13,772 nucleotides of DNA from Saprospiraceae bacterium (GTDB taxonomy: Bacteria > Bacteroidota > Bacteroidia > Chitinophagales > Saprospiraceae). Shown one piece after another: positions 7,489-13,757 of the stretch (its first letter is position 1; the number at the start of each line of letters is the position of its first letter). A model generated the notes under the pieces. That model was not told where the DNA came from and searched no databases. It was given only the letters and a program-made list of their open reading frames with translations. The DNA lies in the NCBI GenBank assembly GCA_027031145.1, contig JALVEG010000168.1, forward strand, positions 1-13,772, written 5' to 3'. The translations under genes and the position numbers were made by a program.

Positions 7489-7508
7489 TCTAGATTTTAA
7501 TCAAATAT

Positions 7509-7543
7509 AAAAAAGGTCTTCCGTTTTGGAAGGCCTTTTTTTA
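7509..7543 (+). terminator. Intrinsic terminator after ppdK
   Basis: The stem AAAAGGTCTTCC (7511-7522) pairs with GGAAGGCCTTTT (7528-7539) across 12 bp with one G-U pair and a GTTTT loop, and is followed by further T residues to 7542. It starts about 20 bases after the ppdK stop codon. Confidence 0.9.
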
Positions 7544-7859
7544 TTCAGGATCAGAATTTGCAGAATTTAAACTATCCTATATATTCAGAACAACTGATCT
7601 AAACCGGCTTCACAATCGCTATCGCGCTTGAGAGTCCTACCTGCACCCTAAGACTTAGACTATCTAAAAAGTTTAATTTTTTAAAATCAGCTTAGCCTCA
7701 TCTTTCCCAAAGGGACACGTAAAGGATGACTGATTTTTAATGATTTACCCTTTAGGGGTAGGGGCAAATAAATCATTAAAAATCAGTTTGCCATACTTTT
7801 TAGAAATCCACAAACTGACTTTTAACTAATTACCATTGTACAATACTACTAAAAAATTT
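7544..7859. other. Gene-free spacer between convergent ppdK and the lipoprotein gene
   Basis: Apart from the nested palindrome at 7663-7804, this region holds a 10-bp perfect palindrome ATTGTACAAT (7835-7844) and a slightly GC-richer stretch around 7604-7650 in which I see no defined structure. No gene or RNA gene is evident. Confidence 0.5.
7663..7804. repeat. Nested palindromic element (copy C of the shared-core family)
   Basis: The outer arms TCTAAAAAGT (7663-7672) and ACTTTTTAGA (7795-7804) are perfect complements. Inside are three copies of an arm: AAAATCAG (7683-7690), CTGATTTT within 7730-7737, and AAAATCAG within 7779-7786, so the middle one can pair with either neighbour. The right hairpin has perfect 19-bp arms, ending in TAAATCATTAAAAATCAGT (7769-7787) and starting at 7729. 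Its 21-base loop (7748-7768) begins CCCTTTAGGGG and ends GGGGCAAA, closely resembling the loops of copies A and B although the stems are unrelated. The left loop, read on the minus strand, has a similar CCCTTTGGG...GAGGC string. Confidence 0.7.
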
Positions 7860-9026
7860 TCAGAGCTGTTGCTTTCCAACAAACCCCTTAAGTTTACCTA
7901 ATTTCTTATCCAGTTTTTGTTTAACTTCAGAATCTTTTTCGACATCAACTGCTGCTTGCAGATCAGGAATTGCCGCAGTATATTCAGATTCCACTATATA
8001 ATCCGCTGCTTTAAGTCTAATCTTGGGATCTTTGTGTCTTAAAAGTCCGATTGACCATCTTATTGAAGGTCTGGATCTCAAGGCATGCAAACTGTCAACT
8101 GCATTCGTTACAACAGAAGGATCTTTGTCAAATAATTGCCAAAACAATGTAGATTCTTTCTTTTTTGTATCCTTGTAAAAAAGTATTTCTTTATTATTGA
8201 TCTCCGGTCTGATCAGATCATTACTATATGAAATAAGTTCATTACCTGTTACCCATCTTGCCATTCTCGGTACTATCCATCTCATTCCTGCTGTAGCTTC
8301 AGGATGTCCTACCGATACAAATACTTTGCCCTGACCATATTCTTTAGTGAAAAATGCAGGTTTGCCCGGAGTAAAACCATGAGGATATCCTTTGTGAGTA
8401 GCTATATCGCTGTATATATTTCCCAAAACATTCAAACCGTATTTTCCAGGATCTTCAAACATCGGACCGTCATAATATTGAATAAAAAGAGAATCCGTAT
8501 TTTTTAATTCGTAAAATATCTCTTTCCCTTTATTATTTAGATGAAATGATATCAAACCTCTTCCCCGATCGTAATAATCTCTTGTATCAGGAGCTCCCAA
8601 TATTTCCAAACTTGGATATGTCGGAGTGGTTGATAAAAGATAACCGCCTGCACATATTCCAACCAATCCTTTTCCTTTTTTTTGCCCGAATTCTTTTATT
8701 TTTTCAGCTGCAAGCTGTCCCATATTATTGAACTCTTTGCTTCCACTACCTCCGGGAAAAACCAAAGCATCAAGATCATTTAATTTTCCATTCATTATAT
8801 CAAAAGCCGATACTTCTACAGGAGCGATACCTGTATCGACTTTAAGAGCTTCCATCGTTTCCAAAATGCATACGGGACTGGCACCGTTACCGTTGAAAAC
8901 TCCTACATTGATCTTGGTTTTTTCTGTCTGATTTGAAATAGTTTCTTTTTTTCTCTTGGTGTTTTCACAAGAAACAATTGCAAAGAAAAACAAAATCCAG
9001 AAACCAAATTTTAATAGATCTTTCAT
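7860..9026 (-). CDS. Lipoprotein with glutamine-amidotransferase-like (BPL_N) domain and HEAT-like C-terminus
   Basis: This 388-residue protein is predicted to be an exported lipoprotein. The N-terminus has charged K residues, a hydrophobic stretch and a lipobox ending AIVSC with Cys20, followed by a charged linker. Residues about 38-260 form a class I glutamine-amidotransferase-like fold of the biotin-protein-ligase N-terminal (BPL_N) type: INVGVFNGNGASP at 39-51, DALVFPGGSGS at 86-96, the nucleophile elbow GLVGICAGGYLL at 120-131 with Cys125, and SVGHPEAT at 238-245 supplying the His241/Glu243 pair. The triad is therefore intact. Residues about 300-380 contain helical repeats of HEAT type (DPSVVTNAVDSLHALR, then KDPKIRLKAADYIVESE). 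No ligase domain is present. The substrate is unknown; cell-envelope hydrolysis or amide transfer is an inference. It is transcribed away from the PD40 lipoprotein gene, 94 bp between start codons. Confidence 0.8.
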   Translation of the reverse strand: MKDLLKFGFWILFFFAIVSCENTKRKKETISNQTEKTKINVGVFNGNGASPVCILETMEALKVDTGIAPVEVSAFDIMNGKLNDLDALVFPGGSGSKEFNNMGQLAAEKIKEFGQKKGKGLVGICAGGYLLSTTPTYPSLEILGAPDTRDYYDRGRGLISFHLNNKGKEIFYELKNTDSLFIQYYDGPMFEDPGKYGLNVLGNIYSDIATHKGYPHGFTPGKPAFFTKEYGQGKVFVSVGHPEATAGMRWIVPRMARWVTGNELISYSNDLIRPEINNKEILFYKDTKKKESTLFWQLFDKDPSVVTNAVDSLHALRSRPSIRWSIGLLRHKDPKIRLKAADYIVESEYTAAIPDLQAAVDVEKDSEVKQKLDKKLGKLKGFVGKQQL

Positions 9027-9045
9027 AAATATTAATACCTTTCAA

Positions 9046-9053
9046 CAAAACTA
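9046..9053 (-). promoter_or_regulatory. Candidate -7 promoter element for the BPL_N lipoprotein gene
   Basis: On the minus strand this reads TAGTTTTG, matching TAnnTTTG, 19 bases before the ATG at 9026. No -33 box at normal spacing is evident. No comparable element is visible for the divergent gene at 9121. Confidence 0.4.
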
Positions 9054-9120
9054 CGATATTTTCAAACTAATTTATATTTTTTATCGTCTTATTAATATGG
9101 ATCACTAAATAATTATAAAA

Positions 9121-10158
9121 ATGAGTATTAAAAATCTTTCTTTTTATCTGTTACTTCTCACTTCATTTATCGTATTTACAGCTTGTCCCGGTGGATATGG
9201 ATACAAGTACAATCACGGAAAAATTCCTGAAGAAGTTACTAATTTCGAAGAGATTAACAGCGAATTTGATGATTACAATATTTCTGCTCCTTTTATCAGG
9301 GATGAGTTTCCATTGATTTTTTCTTCAAATAGAAACAGTCAGGGAGCCCAATTTGATTATATTTATAAACTTATCGCTGTAAATTTTGATAAAGAAACAG
9401 CTGAATTCAGTGTTTATAATGAAAAAAAAACAAGTCTTGATATTGTTACAAGATATTCAAATATAACATCATTATTACAAAAAATAAATTCTCCACAAAA
9501 TGAATACGGACCATATCTGATAGAAATATATTCAAAATTTTCACGAAAATCCGGTTTTGTTTTGGTTTATACTTATGAAGAAAATGACAATATGGATATT
9601 AGATTTTATTATGACACAGAAAGCTTTAAAAGCGATACTACATTTGATGTAAAATGGGTAAATACAGGCCATAATGAAGGATATCCGTGTTTTAACCGGA
9701 ACTATTCAAAAATGTTTTATTGCTCTGATGAGAGTGGAAATTTTGATATTTATGAAATGCCAACAGGAATTGATTCAACTATTTTACAATGGAATAATCT
9801 TGATACTCTCCTCATCAATTCCTTAAACGATACCATTTCAAAACAAAAAAACCTTTTATCTGAAATTTCGTCCTCTGCTGATGACAAGTGTCCGTTTATA
9901 GATTTTGATGTTATGGTCTTTACTTCCGATCGCGAAGGAGGTTATGGAGGATACGATCTGTATTATTCAAAATTTATAGATGGAAAATGGTCAAAACCTG
10001 TAAATATGGGTGAAAAAATCAATTCTCCCTATGATGAATATAGACCTGTATTGAGAAAAAACAGAGGTTTCGAAAATGATCTTCTTATGTTTTCTTCCAA
10101 CAGACCCGGTGGAAAAGGAGGGTTTGATCTTTATTATACGGGAGTGGATTTTGATTGA
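9121..10158 (+). CDS. PD40 beta-propeller lipoprotein
   Basis: This 345-residue protein has a lipoprotein signal peptide (hydrophobic residues 6-19, lipobox VFTAC, Cys22) followed by a glycine-rich start PGGYGYKYNHG. The body carries PD40/WD40-like (TolB-type) repeat motifs: FPLIFSSNRNSQG near 58-70, YSKMFYCSDESGNFDIYEM near 195-213, MVFTSDREGGYGGYDLYYSK near 264-283, and LLMFSSNRPGGKGGFDLYYTG at the C-terminus, with the intervening KWSKPVNMGEKINSPYDEYRP typical of these proteins. In Bacteroidota such propellers are often joined to an OmpA peptidoglycan-binding domain; here the chain stops after the propeller, so that domain is absent. Likely location is the periplasmic or outer face of the outer membrane. 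Role unknown; probably binding or scaffold rather than enzymatic. It is divergent from the BPL_N lipoprotein gene and followed by a spacer with a mobile element. Confidence 0.82.
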   Translation: MSIKNLSFYLLLLTSFIVFTACPGGYGYKYNHGKIPEEVTNFEEINSEFDDYNISAPFIRDEFPLIFSSNRNSQGAQFDYIYKLIAVNFDKETAEFSVYNEKKTSLDIVTRYSNITSLLQKINSPQNEYGPYLIEIYSKFSRKSGFVLVYTYEENDNMDIRFYYDTESFKSDTTFDVKWVNTGHNEGYPCFNRNYSKMFYCSDESGNFDIYEMPTGIDSTILQWNNLDTLLINSLNDTISKQKNLLSEISSSADDKCPFIDFDVMVFTSDREGGYGGYDLYYSKFIDGKWSKPVNMGEKINSPYDEYRPVLRKNRGFENDLLMFSSNRPGGKGGFDLYYTGVDFD

Positions 10159-10209
10159 AAAAAAATCAATTCACAACTAAATCAACTACATTTATGTTTT
10201 AATAATAAC

Positions 10210-10230
10210 ATTGATAACTCATTTATCAAT
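10210..10230. promoter_or_regulatory. Operator-like dyad upstream of the FAH/deformylase operon
   Basis: ATTGATAA (10210-10217) and TTATCAAT (10223-10230) are perfect complements around a 5-base centre. It lies between the PD40 gene and the mobile element, about 230 bases before the FAH-family ATG (about 45 bases if the inserted element is ignored). It could be a regulator-binding site or a weak AT-rich hairpin; nothing else supports either. Confidence 0.3.
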
Positions 10231-10249
10231 AGTACTTGAAATTTATATA

Positions 10250-10257
10250 TAAATAAG
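10250..10257. repeat. Target-site duplication, left copy
   Basis: TAAATAAG, identical to 10443-10450 and exactly abutting the left terminus of the mobile element. Confidence 0.85.
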
Positions 10258-10442
10258 GTAACTACTCAGGTAGGGTGCTTTTGAAATGAAAAAATTAGAT
10301 TTTTTTGCCAGATGAAGCTCATTTTTTGAAGGCATAACTTGTCCCGCAAAAAGGCGGGAGTGGAGCTACGTCAAGAAAAATAACTGAAATATGGCGAAAA
10401 AAGAAGTTTTTTCAATCAAAATGACTCTACCTGAGTAGTTAC
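10258..10442. mobile_element. 185-bp MITE, IS66-like ends
   Basis: The termini GTAACTACTCAGGTAG (10258-10273) and CTACCTGAGTAGTTAC (10427-10442) are perfect inverted repeats, and similarity of the two halves continues inward for some 55 bp. The centre is the hairpin CCCGC-AAAAAG-GCGGG (10343-10358), placed within one base of the geometric middle, so the whole element can fold as one long imperfect hairpin. It is flanked by an exact 8-bp duplication TAAATAAG. It has no open reading frame, so it must be moved in trans. From family knowledge, GTAA termini plus an 8-bp target duplication fit the IS66 family; no IS66 transposase is in the window. The right end lies 14 bases before the FAH-family start codon. 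Confidence 0.88.
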
Positions 10443-10450
10443 TAAATAAG
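10443..10450. repeat. Target-site duplication, right copy
   Basis: TAAATAAG, identical to 10250-10257, followed by TAACAA and the ATG of the FAH-family gene. Removing the element and one copy rebuilds a simple AT-rich leader. Confidence 0.85.
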
Positions 10451-10456
10451 TAACAA

Positions 10457-11068
10457 ATGAAAATATTCTGTATTGGAAGAAATTATATAGACCATGCAAA
10501 GGAACTAAATAATCCTGTTCCGGCAGAACCTATGATATTCATGAAGCCTCCAACTGCATTGTTGCGAAATGGTAAACCCTTTTATATTCCCGGTTTTTCC
10601 AATGAAATCCATTACGAGGGAGAACTTGTAGTCAAAATAGCTAAAAACGGTAAGCATATCGACCCTAAATTTGTAAAATCATATTATAATGAGGTTACCA
10701 TTGGATTGGACTTCACCGCAAGGGATATACAAAAAAAACTAAAAGAAAAAGGACATCCATGGGAAATAGCCAAGGGTTTTGATTTTTCAGCAGCAGTTGG
10801 GAAGTGGATAGAATTTACAGATGAAATGAAACAAAACGAAATACTATTTTCTTTGAAGAAAAATAAACAAACAGTTCAATTGGGGAACAGTCGTGATATG
10901 ATTTTTTCCATTGACGAAATAATCCTTTATATCTCTAAATTCTTTAAATTGCAAGCCGGGGATCTGATTTATACAGGAACTCCCGCGGGTGTGGGAAAAG
11001 TGGAAAAAGGAGATGTTCTTGAAGGATTTATCGGCGAAGAGCAACTTTTATATTGTGAAATAAGATAA
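10457..11068 (+). CDS. Fumarylacetoacetate hydrolase-family protein (FAHD1/YcgM type)
   Basis: This 203-residue protein is a compact single-domain member of the FAH superfamily. The start MKIFCIGRNYIDHAKEL gives the GRNYxxHA motif at 7-14; the divalent-metal site is EIHYEGELVVKI with E54 and E56, completed by D85 in IGLDFTARD (82-90). PWEIAKGFDFSAAVG and the C-terminal GDLIYTGTPAGVGKVEKGD are family hallmarks. Family members of this size act on 3-acylpyruvates or oxaloacetate (hydrolase, decarboxylase or tautomerase); the exact substrate cannot be read from sequence. It is cytosolic, and length matches YcgM/FAHD1 (about 205-225). It is the first gene of an operon with the deformylase-like gene 8 bp downstream. 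Its leader is interrupted by a MITE whose target duplication ends 6 bases before the ATG, so expression probably depends on, or is altered by, that insertion. Confidence 0.9.
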   Translation: MKIFCIGRNYIDHAKELNNPVPAEPMIFMKPPTALLRNGKPFYIPGFSNEIHYEGELVVKIAKNGKHIDPKFVKSYYNEVTIGLDFTARDIQKKLKEKGHPWEIAKGFDFSAAVGKWIEFTDEMKQNEILFSLKKNKQTVQLGNSRDMIFSIDEIILYISKFFKLQAGDLIYTGTPAGVGKVEKGDVLEGFIGEEQLLYCEIR

Positions 11069-11076
11069 CAATTACT

Positions 11077-11730
11077 ATGAGATCAAAAACTATTTTTGTT
11101 GTATTGTCAATACTGGTATTTTTATCGGGATGTATTACTTCCGGAGCAGGATTGAAAAAAGATAATACGATATTTTCAAAAGAAGAAACACGTTTGATAC
11201 TTTCCGGAAAAGCAAATCAGCCCATGAGAGTATTATTGGTTACCAATCATGAAGATTCTTTGATATTGAGAACTAAAAGCGAAAGGTTCAAAGTCAGAAA
11301 AGATGATAAGATATTAAGACATTTTACTAATAGACTTTATGCGACGGTCAGAGATAGCTCAACACGCGGAGTTGGAATTGCAGCTCCTCAAGTCGGTATT
11401 CTCAAAGACATTATCTGGGTTCAGAGATTTGATAAACACATGAAACCTTTTGAAGTATATTATAATCCGGTTATAACCAAATATTCAGAGCTTAAACAGG
11501 ATGTATTTGAAGGATGTCTGTCAATTCCGGATGTGCGTGATACTACTTTTGACAGATCTTATGCGGTATTATTGGAATATGATGACACTTTGGGAAGACA
11601 TAATTGTGAAATGATAGAAGCATTTACTGCTGCTATTTTTCAACATGAAATAGATCATTTAAACGGGATATTATTTACAGATCATTTGAAGCAGGAAAGA
11701 GAACATTCGATAAAACACGAAATTAGATAA
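11077..11730 (+). CDS. Exported, lipid-anchored peptide deformylase homologue
   Basis: This 217-residue protein carries a complete peptide deformylase domain behind a lipoprotein signal peptide. The N-terminus MRSKTIFVVLSILVFLSGC has positive residues, a hydrophobic core and a lipobox LSGC (Cys19). The catalytic motifs follow: GVGIAAPQVG at 98-107 (Gln105), EGCLSIP at 145-151 (metal ligand Cys147), and QHEIDHLNG at 189-197 (metal ligands His190 and His194, catalytic Glu191). About 50 residues separate the anchor from the deformylase core. Ordinary deformylases are cytosolic and remove formyl groups from nascent chains; export would put this one where formylated nascent chains are not made. 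It may act on other formylated or acylated peptides, or have a different metallohydrolase substrate. Starting later, for example at Met50, would remove the signal, but the upstream frame, its typical signal composition and the 8-bp operon spacing favour the longer form. A second, housekeeping def is expected elsewhere. Confidence 0.85.
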   Translation: MRSKTIFVVLSILVFLSGCITSGAGLKKDNTIFSKEETRLILSGKANQPMRVLLVTNHEDSLILRTKSERFKVRKDDKILRHFTNRLYATVRDSSTRGVGIAAPQVGILKDIIWVQRFDKHMKPFEVYYNPVITKYSELKQDVFEGCLSIPDVRDTTFDRSYAVLLEYDDTLGRHNCEMIEAFTAAIFQHEIDHLNGILFTDHLKQEREHSIKHEIR

Positions 11731-11802
11731 ATTGATACCTGATAGTGGATCATTCACTCTTTAGTAAGTGGTTTGTAGTACAATAAATTGTAAAATTGAT
11801 TT
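11731..11802. other. Spacer between convergent genes with a small dyad
   Basis: TACAAT (11779-11784) and ATTGTA (11787-11792) form a tight dyad, and CACT/AGTG could pair around 11756-11770. Neither makes a convincing intrinsic terminator for either of the two converging genes. Confidence 0.3.
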
Positions 11803-13635
11803 TTATTGATCAATTATCAATACTTCATCCTTGGTTTTCGGTCTTTTTTCTTCAAACCATCTGAACCCGTCTAATTTTTGAGGATTTGAAATTTCTTTTT
11901 TTACAGGTACAAAATTGGATCTTGGCTCACCTTCAAATTTTATATCCTTTATCTTGTTTTGATTGAAATTGAAATGGATCTTACTGCAAACCGTTTTGAT
12001 TGTTCCGGTCAATGCATCATCTTCATCCTGCATATGATAAACAACTTCCGCATTACCGTTTACATCCATCGTCTTTAAACTGTCATTTTCAAAGTATGAA
12101 ATTATTCTGATTCCTTTTATTTGATTGTAGAGTTCGCCTTGTATCAAATTTGTAATAAATGCATTATTTCTTGCAAAAATATTGTCTATACCGCCCTTTT
12201 TTATTCTTATACTAATAGTATCACCCGTTATCTGTGTGCTATCAGACCACAATACCGGATTATTAAATAGAATATAAATCGAATCATCAGGAAAATACAC
12301 CAATGAATCTGCCATTGCCTGGTAATCTTTATTATAGATCTTTACATTGTTGTATGCTTTTAATATACTTATGGTGTCATTGTGCATAGAGTCGATTTCA
12401 TCAATAATATCAACTGACAATAAAGTATCCGATGAAATATATGTTGTATCGTTTTTGTCAATAAACATTAATAATAATCTTGATGTACTGTCTCCATAAG
12501 TCAGCATATAATTGCTGTCTCTTTCAAGGTACATTTCAGAACTGTTGATGATGATGTTTGAAGAAGTATCAATAAAAACCACTTTCCCTCTGGCAAACCC
12601 TTTTCCTGTTTTTTTGGAATAATTGCTATAATCAGCTTTTATCTCCATAGCATCATCGCGTAATATGGACCGGCTTTCGGAAACAAAACTCTCATCATCA
12701 TGATTATAAATAATCCTTTCTCCTTCTGCACTCTGTTTTTTGTTTTTGAATCGACCATGCCCGATCAGAATACTTTGATTTATTTTTGTATTATGGATAA
12801 TTGTATCCGCTTTGGCAATAAGTTCTTCATCGGTATAAACCGCATTTCCGGCAAGTATGTATTGAGACAAACTATCGATGTAAAACAGCTGTTTTGAACG
12901 TGCTTCGGCAGTATTTTTTTTGTAGGTCATATTCCTTTCAAAAAGAGCATTACCGTTTTTTATATCATAGAAACCGGATTCACAATAGATATTGGAACTA
13001 TCCAATTTTATGAATGTAGGACCTGTAAAGTAAGTAATTCTGTTTTTAGTATCAAAATCCAACGAATCCGAAAACAAATTGAAAGAAGAATCCCTTATGG
13101 AAACATAATTTTTGAATTTTATTTTGTTGTCATTAACATAATATATCCCTTCTACAGATTTCAATATTGAAGATTCCTGTTTCAATTCCGCTCCGGTTGT
13201 ATAATGTGCTATTTTATTGTGAATATCATAAAAAAGCTTTTGAGTTCTGACTTCTTTATCTCCGTTTTTCAGCAATATTTTTCCTGATAATTCGGCTTTC
13301 AGTGAATCTCCATTGTAATATAAACTATCACTGAAAATCTGAATAGTATCGTGCTGAATGATCACGATATTCCCCCATGCTTTTAATTCTTTTTTATACA
13401 AAATGGCAGTATCTGCAAAGAAAAAAGTACTGTCATGATATATTTTCACATTGCCTTTAAGGTATTTTATAAAATCATTGCTTTCTTTTTTCATGACAGT
13501 GTTATCAGAATTATATATAATTATTTCACCTGCAGAAGATGTATCTTGCTTTTCCTGACCATAAGAAGGTAAAGAAAATAACAAAATACTTAGTATTGAC
13601 AGAAGAATATAAATATTACCTGATTTGGAATGCAT
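11803..13635 (-). CDS. OstA-like protein (LptA-domain, LPS-transport/outer-membrane biogenesis)
   Basis: This 610-residue exported protein has a signal peptide at residues 1-26 (MHSKSGNIYILLSILSILLF, cleavage after SYG before QEKQ). The rest is built from repeated beta-strand units typical of the LptA/OstA fold: KYLKGNVKIYHDSTFFFADTA near 57-77, ELKAWGNIVIIQHDTIQIFSDSLYYNGDS shortly after, and later LFSDSLDFDTKN, YILAGNAVYTDEELIAKADTI and ARGKVVFIDTSS. The recurring pattern of 'structure-forming G-N-V/A ... D-S/T ... A-D' is the OstA_N signature. Bacteroidota have a long OstA-like protein of about this size, believed to work in lipopolysaccharide transport across the periplasm alongside LptD; this looks like that protein and has no C-terminal barrel. 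ATG 13635 gives the clean signal peptide. A near match to the -7 consensus, TTAATTTG on the minus strand, lies at 13674-13667. The gene converges on the deformylase operon. Confidence 0.85.
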   Translation of the reverse strand: MHSKSGNIYILLSILSILLFSLPSYGQEKQDTSSAGEIIIYNSDNTVMKKESNDFIKYLKGNVKIYHDSTFFFADTAILYKKELKAWGNIVIIQHDTIQIFSDSLYYNGDSLKAELSGKILLKNGDKEVRTQKLFYDIHNKIAHYTTGAELKQESSILKSVEGIYYVNDNKIKFKNYVSIRDSSFNLFSDSLDFDTKNRITYFTGPTFIKLDSSNIYCESGFYDIKNGNALFERNMTYKKNTAEARSKQLFYIDSLSQYILAGNAVYTDEELIAKADTIIHNTKINQSILIGHGRFKNKKQSAEGERIIYNHDDESFVSESRSILRDDAMEIKADYSNYSKKTGKGFARGKVVFIDTSSNIIINSSEMYLERDSNYMLTYGDSTSRLLLMFIDKNDTTYISSDTLLSVDIIDEIDSMHNDTISILKAYNNVKIYNKDYQAMADSLVYFPDDSIYILFNNPVLWSDSTQITGDTISIRIKKGGIDNIFARNNAFITNLIQGELYNQIKGIRIISYFENDSLKTMDVNGNAEVVYHMQDEDDALTGTIKTVCSKIHFNFNQNKIKDIKFEGEPRSNFVPVKKEISNPQKLDGFRWFEEKRPKTKDEVLIIDQ

Positions 13636-13727
13636 TAAATTGTTTTAGTTAAAATGAATAACACTGCAAATTAATAAAGATTGAACGGTAAAATGAATAT
13701 TTTAGTTTATACATTCTTTAGATACGA

Positions 13728-13757
13728 CAATTAAAAAGATTCTACCTGAGTAGATAC
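13728..13757. repeat. Solo end of an IS66-like MITE (relic)
   Basis: This 30-base stretch, ending CTACCTGAGTAGATAC (13742-13757), matches the right end of the 10258-10442 element at 26 of 30 positions by eye and in the same orientation. Similarity stops abruptly to its left, where the body of an element should lie, and only about 90 bases separate it from the OstA-like start codon. It is therefore a truncated remnant, unless part of a different element extends past the window edge. Confidence 0.6.

Noticed and set aside
7600..7660. Possible tRNA or small RNA in the slightly GC-richer stretch after ppdK
   Set aside because: No cloverleaf arms or CCA-type end could be made out.
11779..11792. 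Tight TACAAT/ATTGTA dyad as a bidirectional terminator
   Set aside because: The loop would be only two bases and the stem is A-T only, so it is unlikely to terminate transcription.
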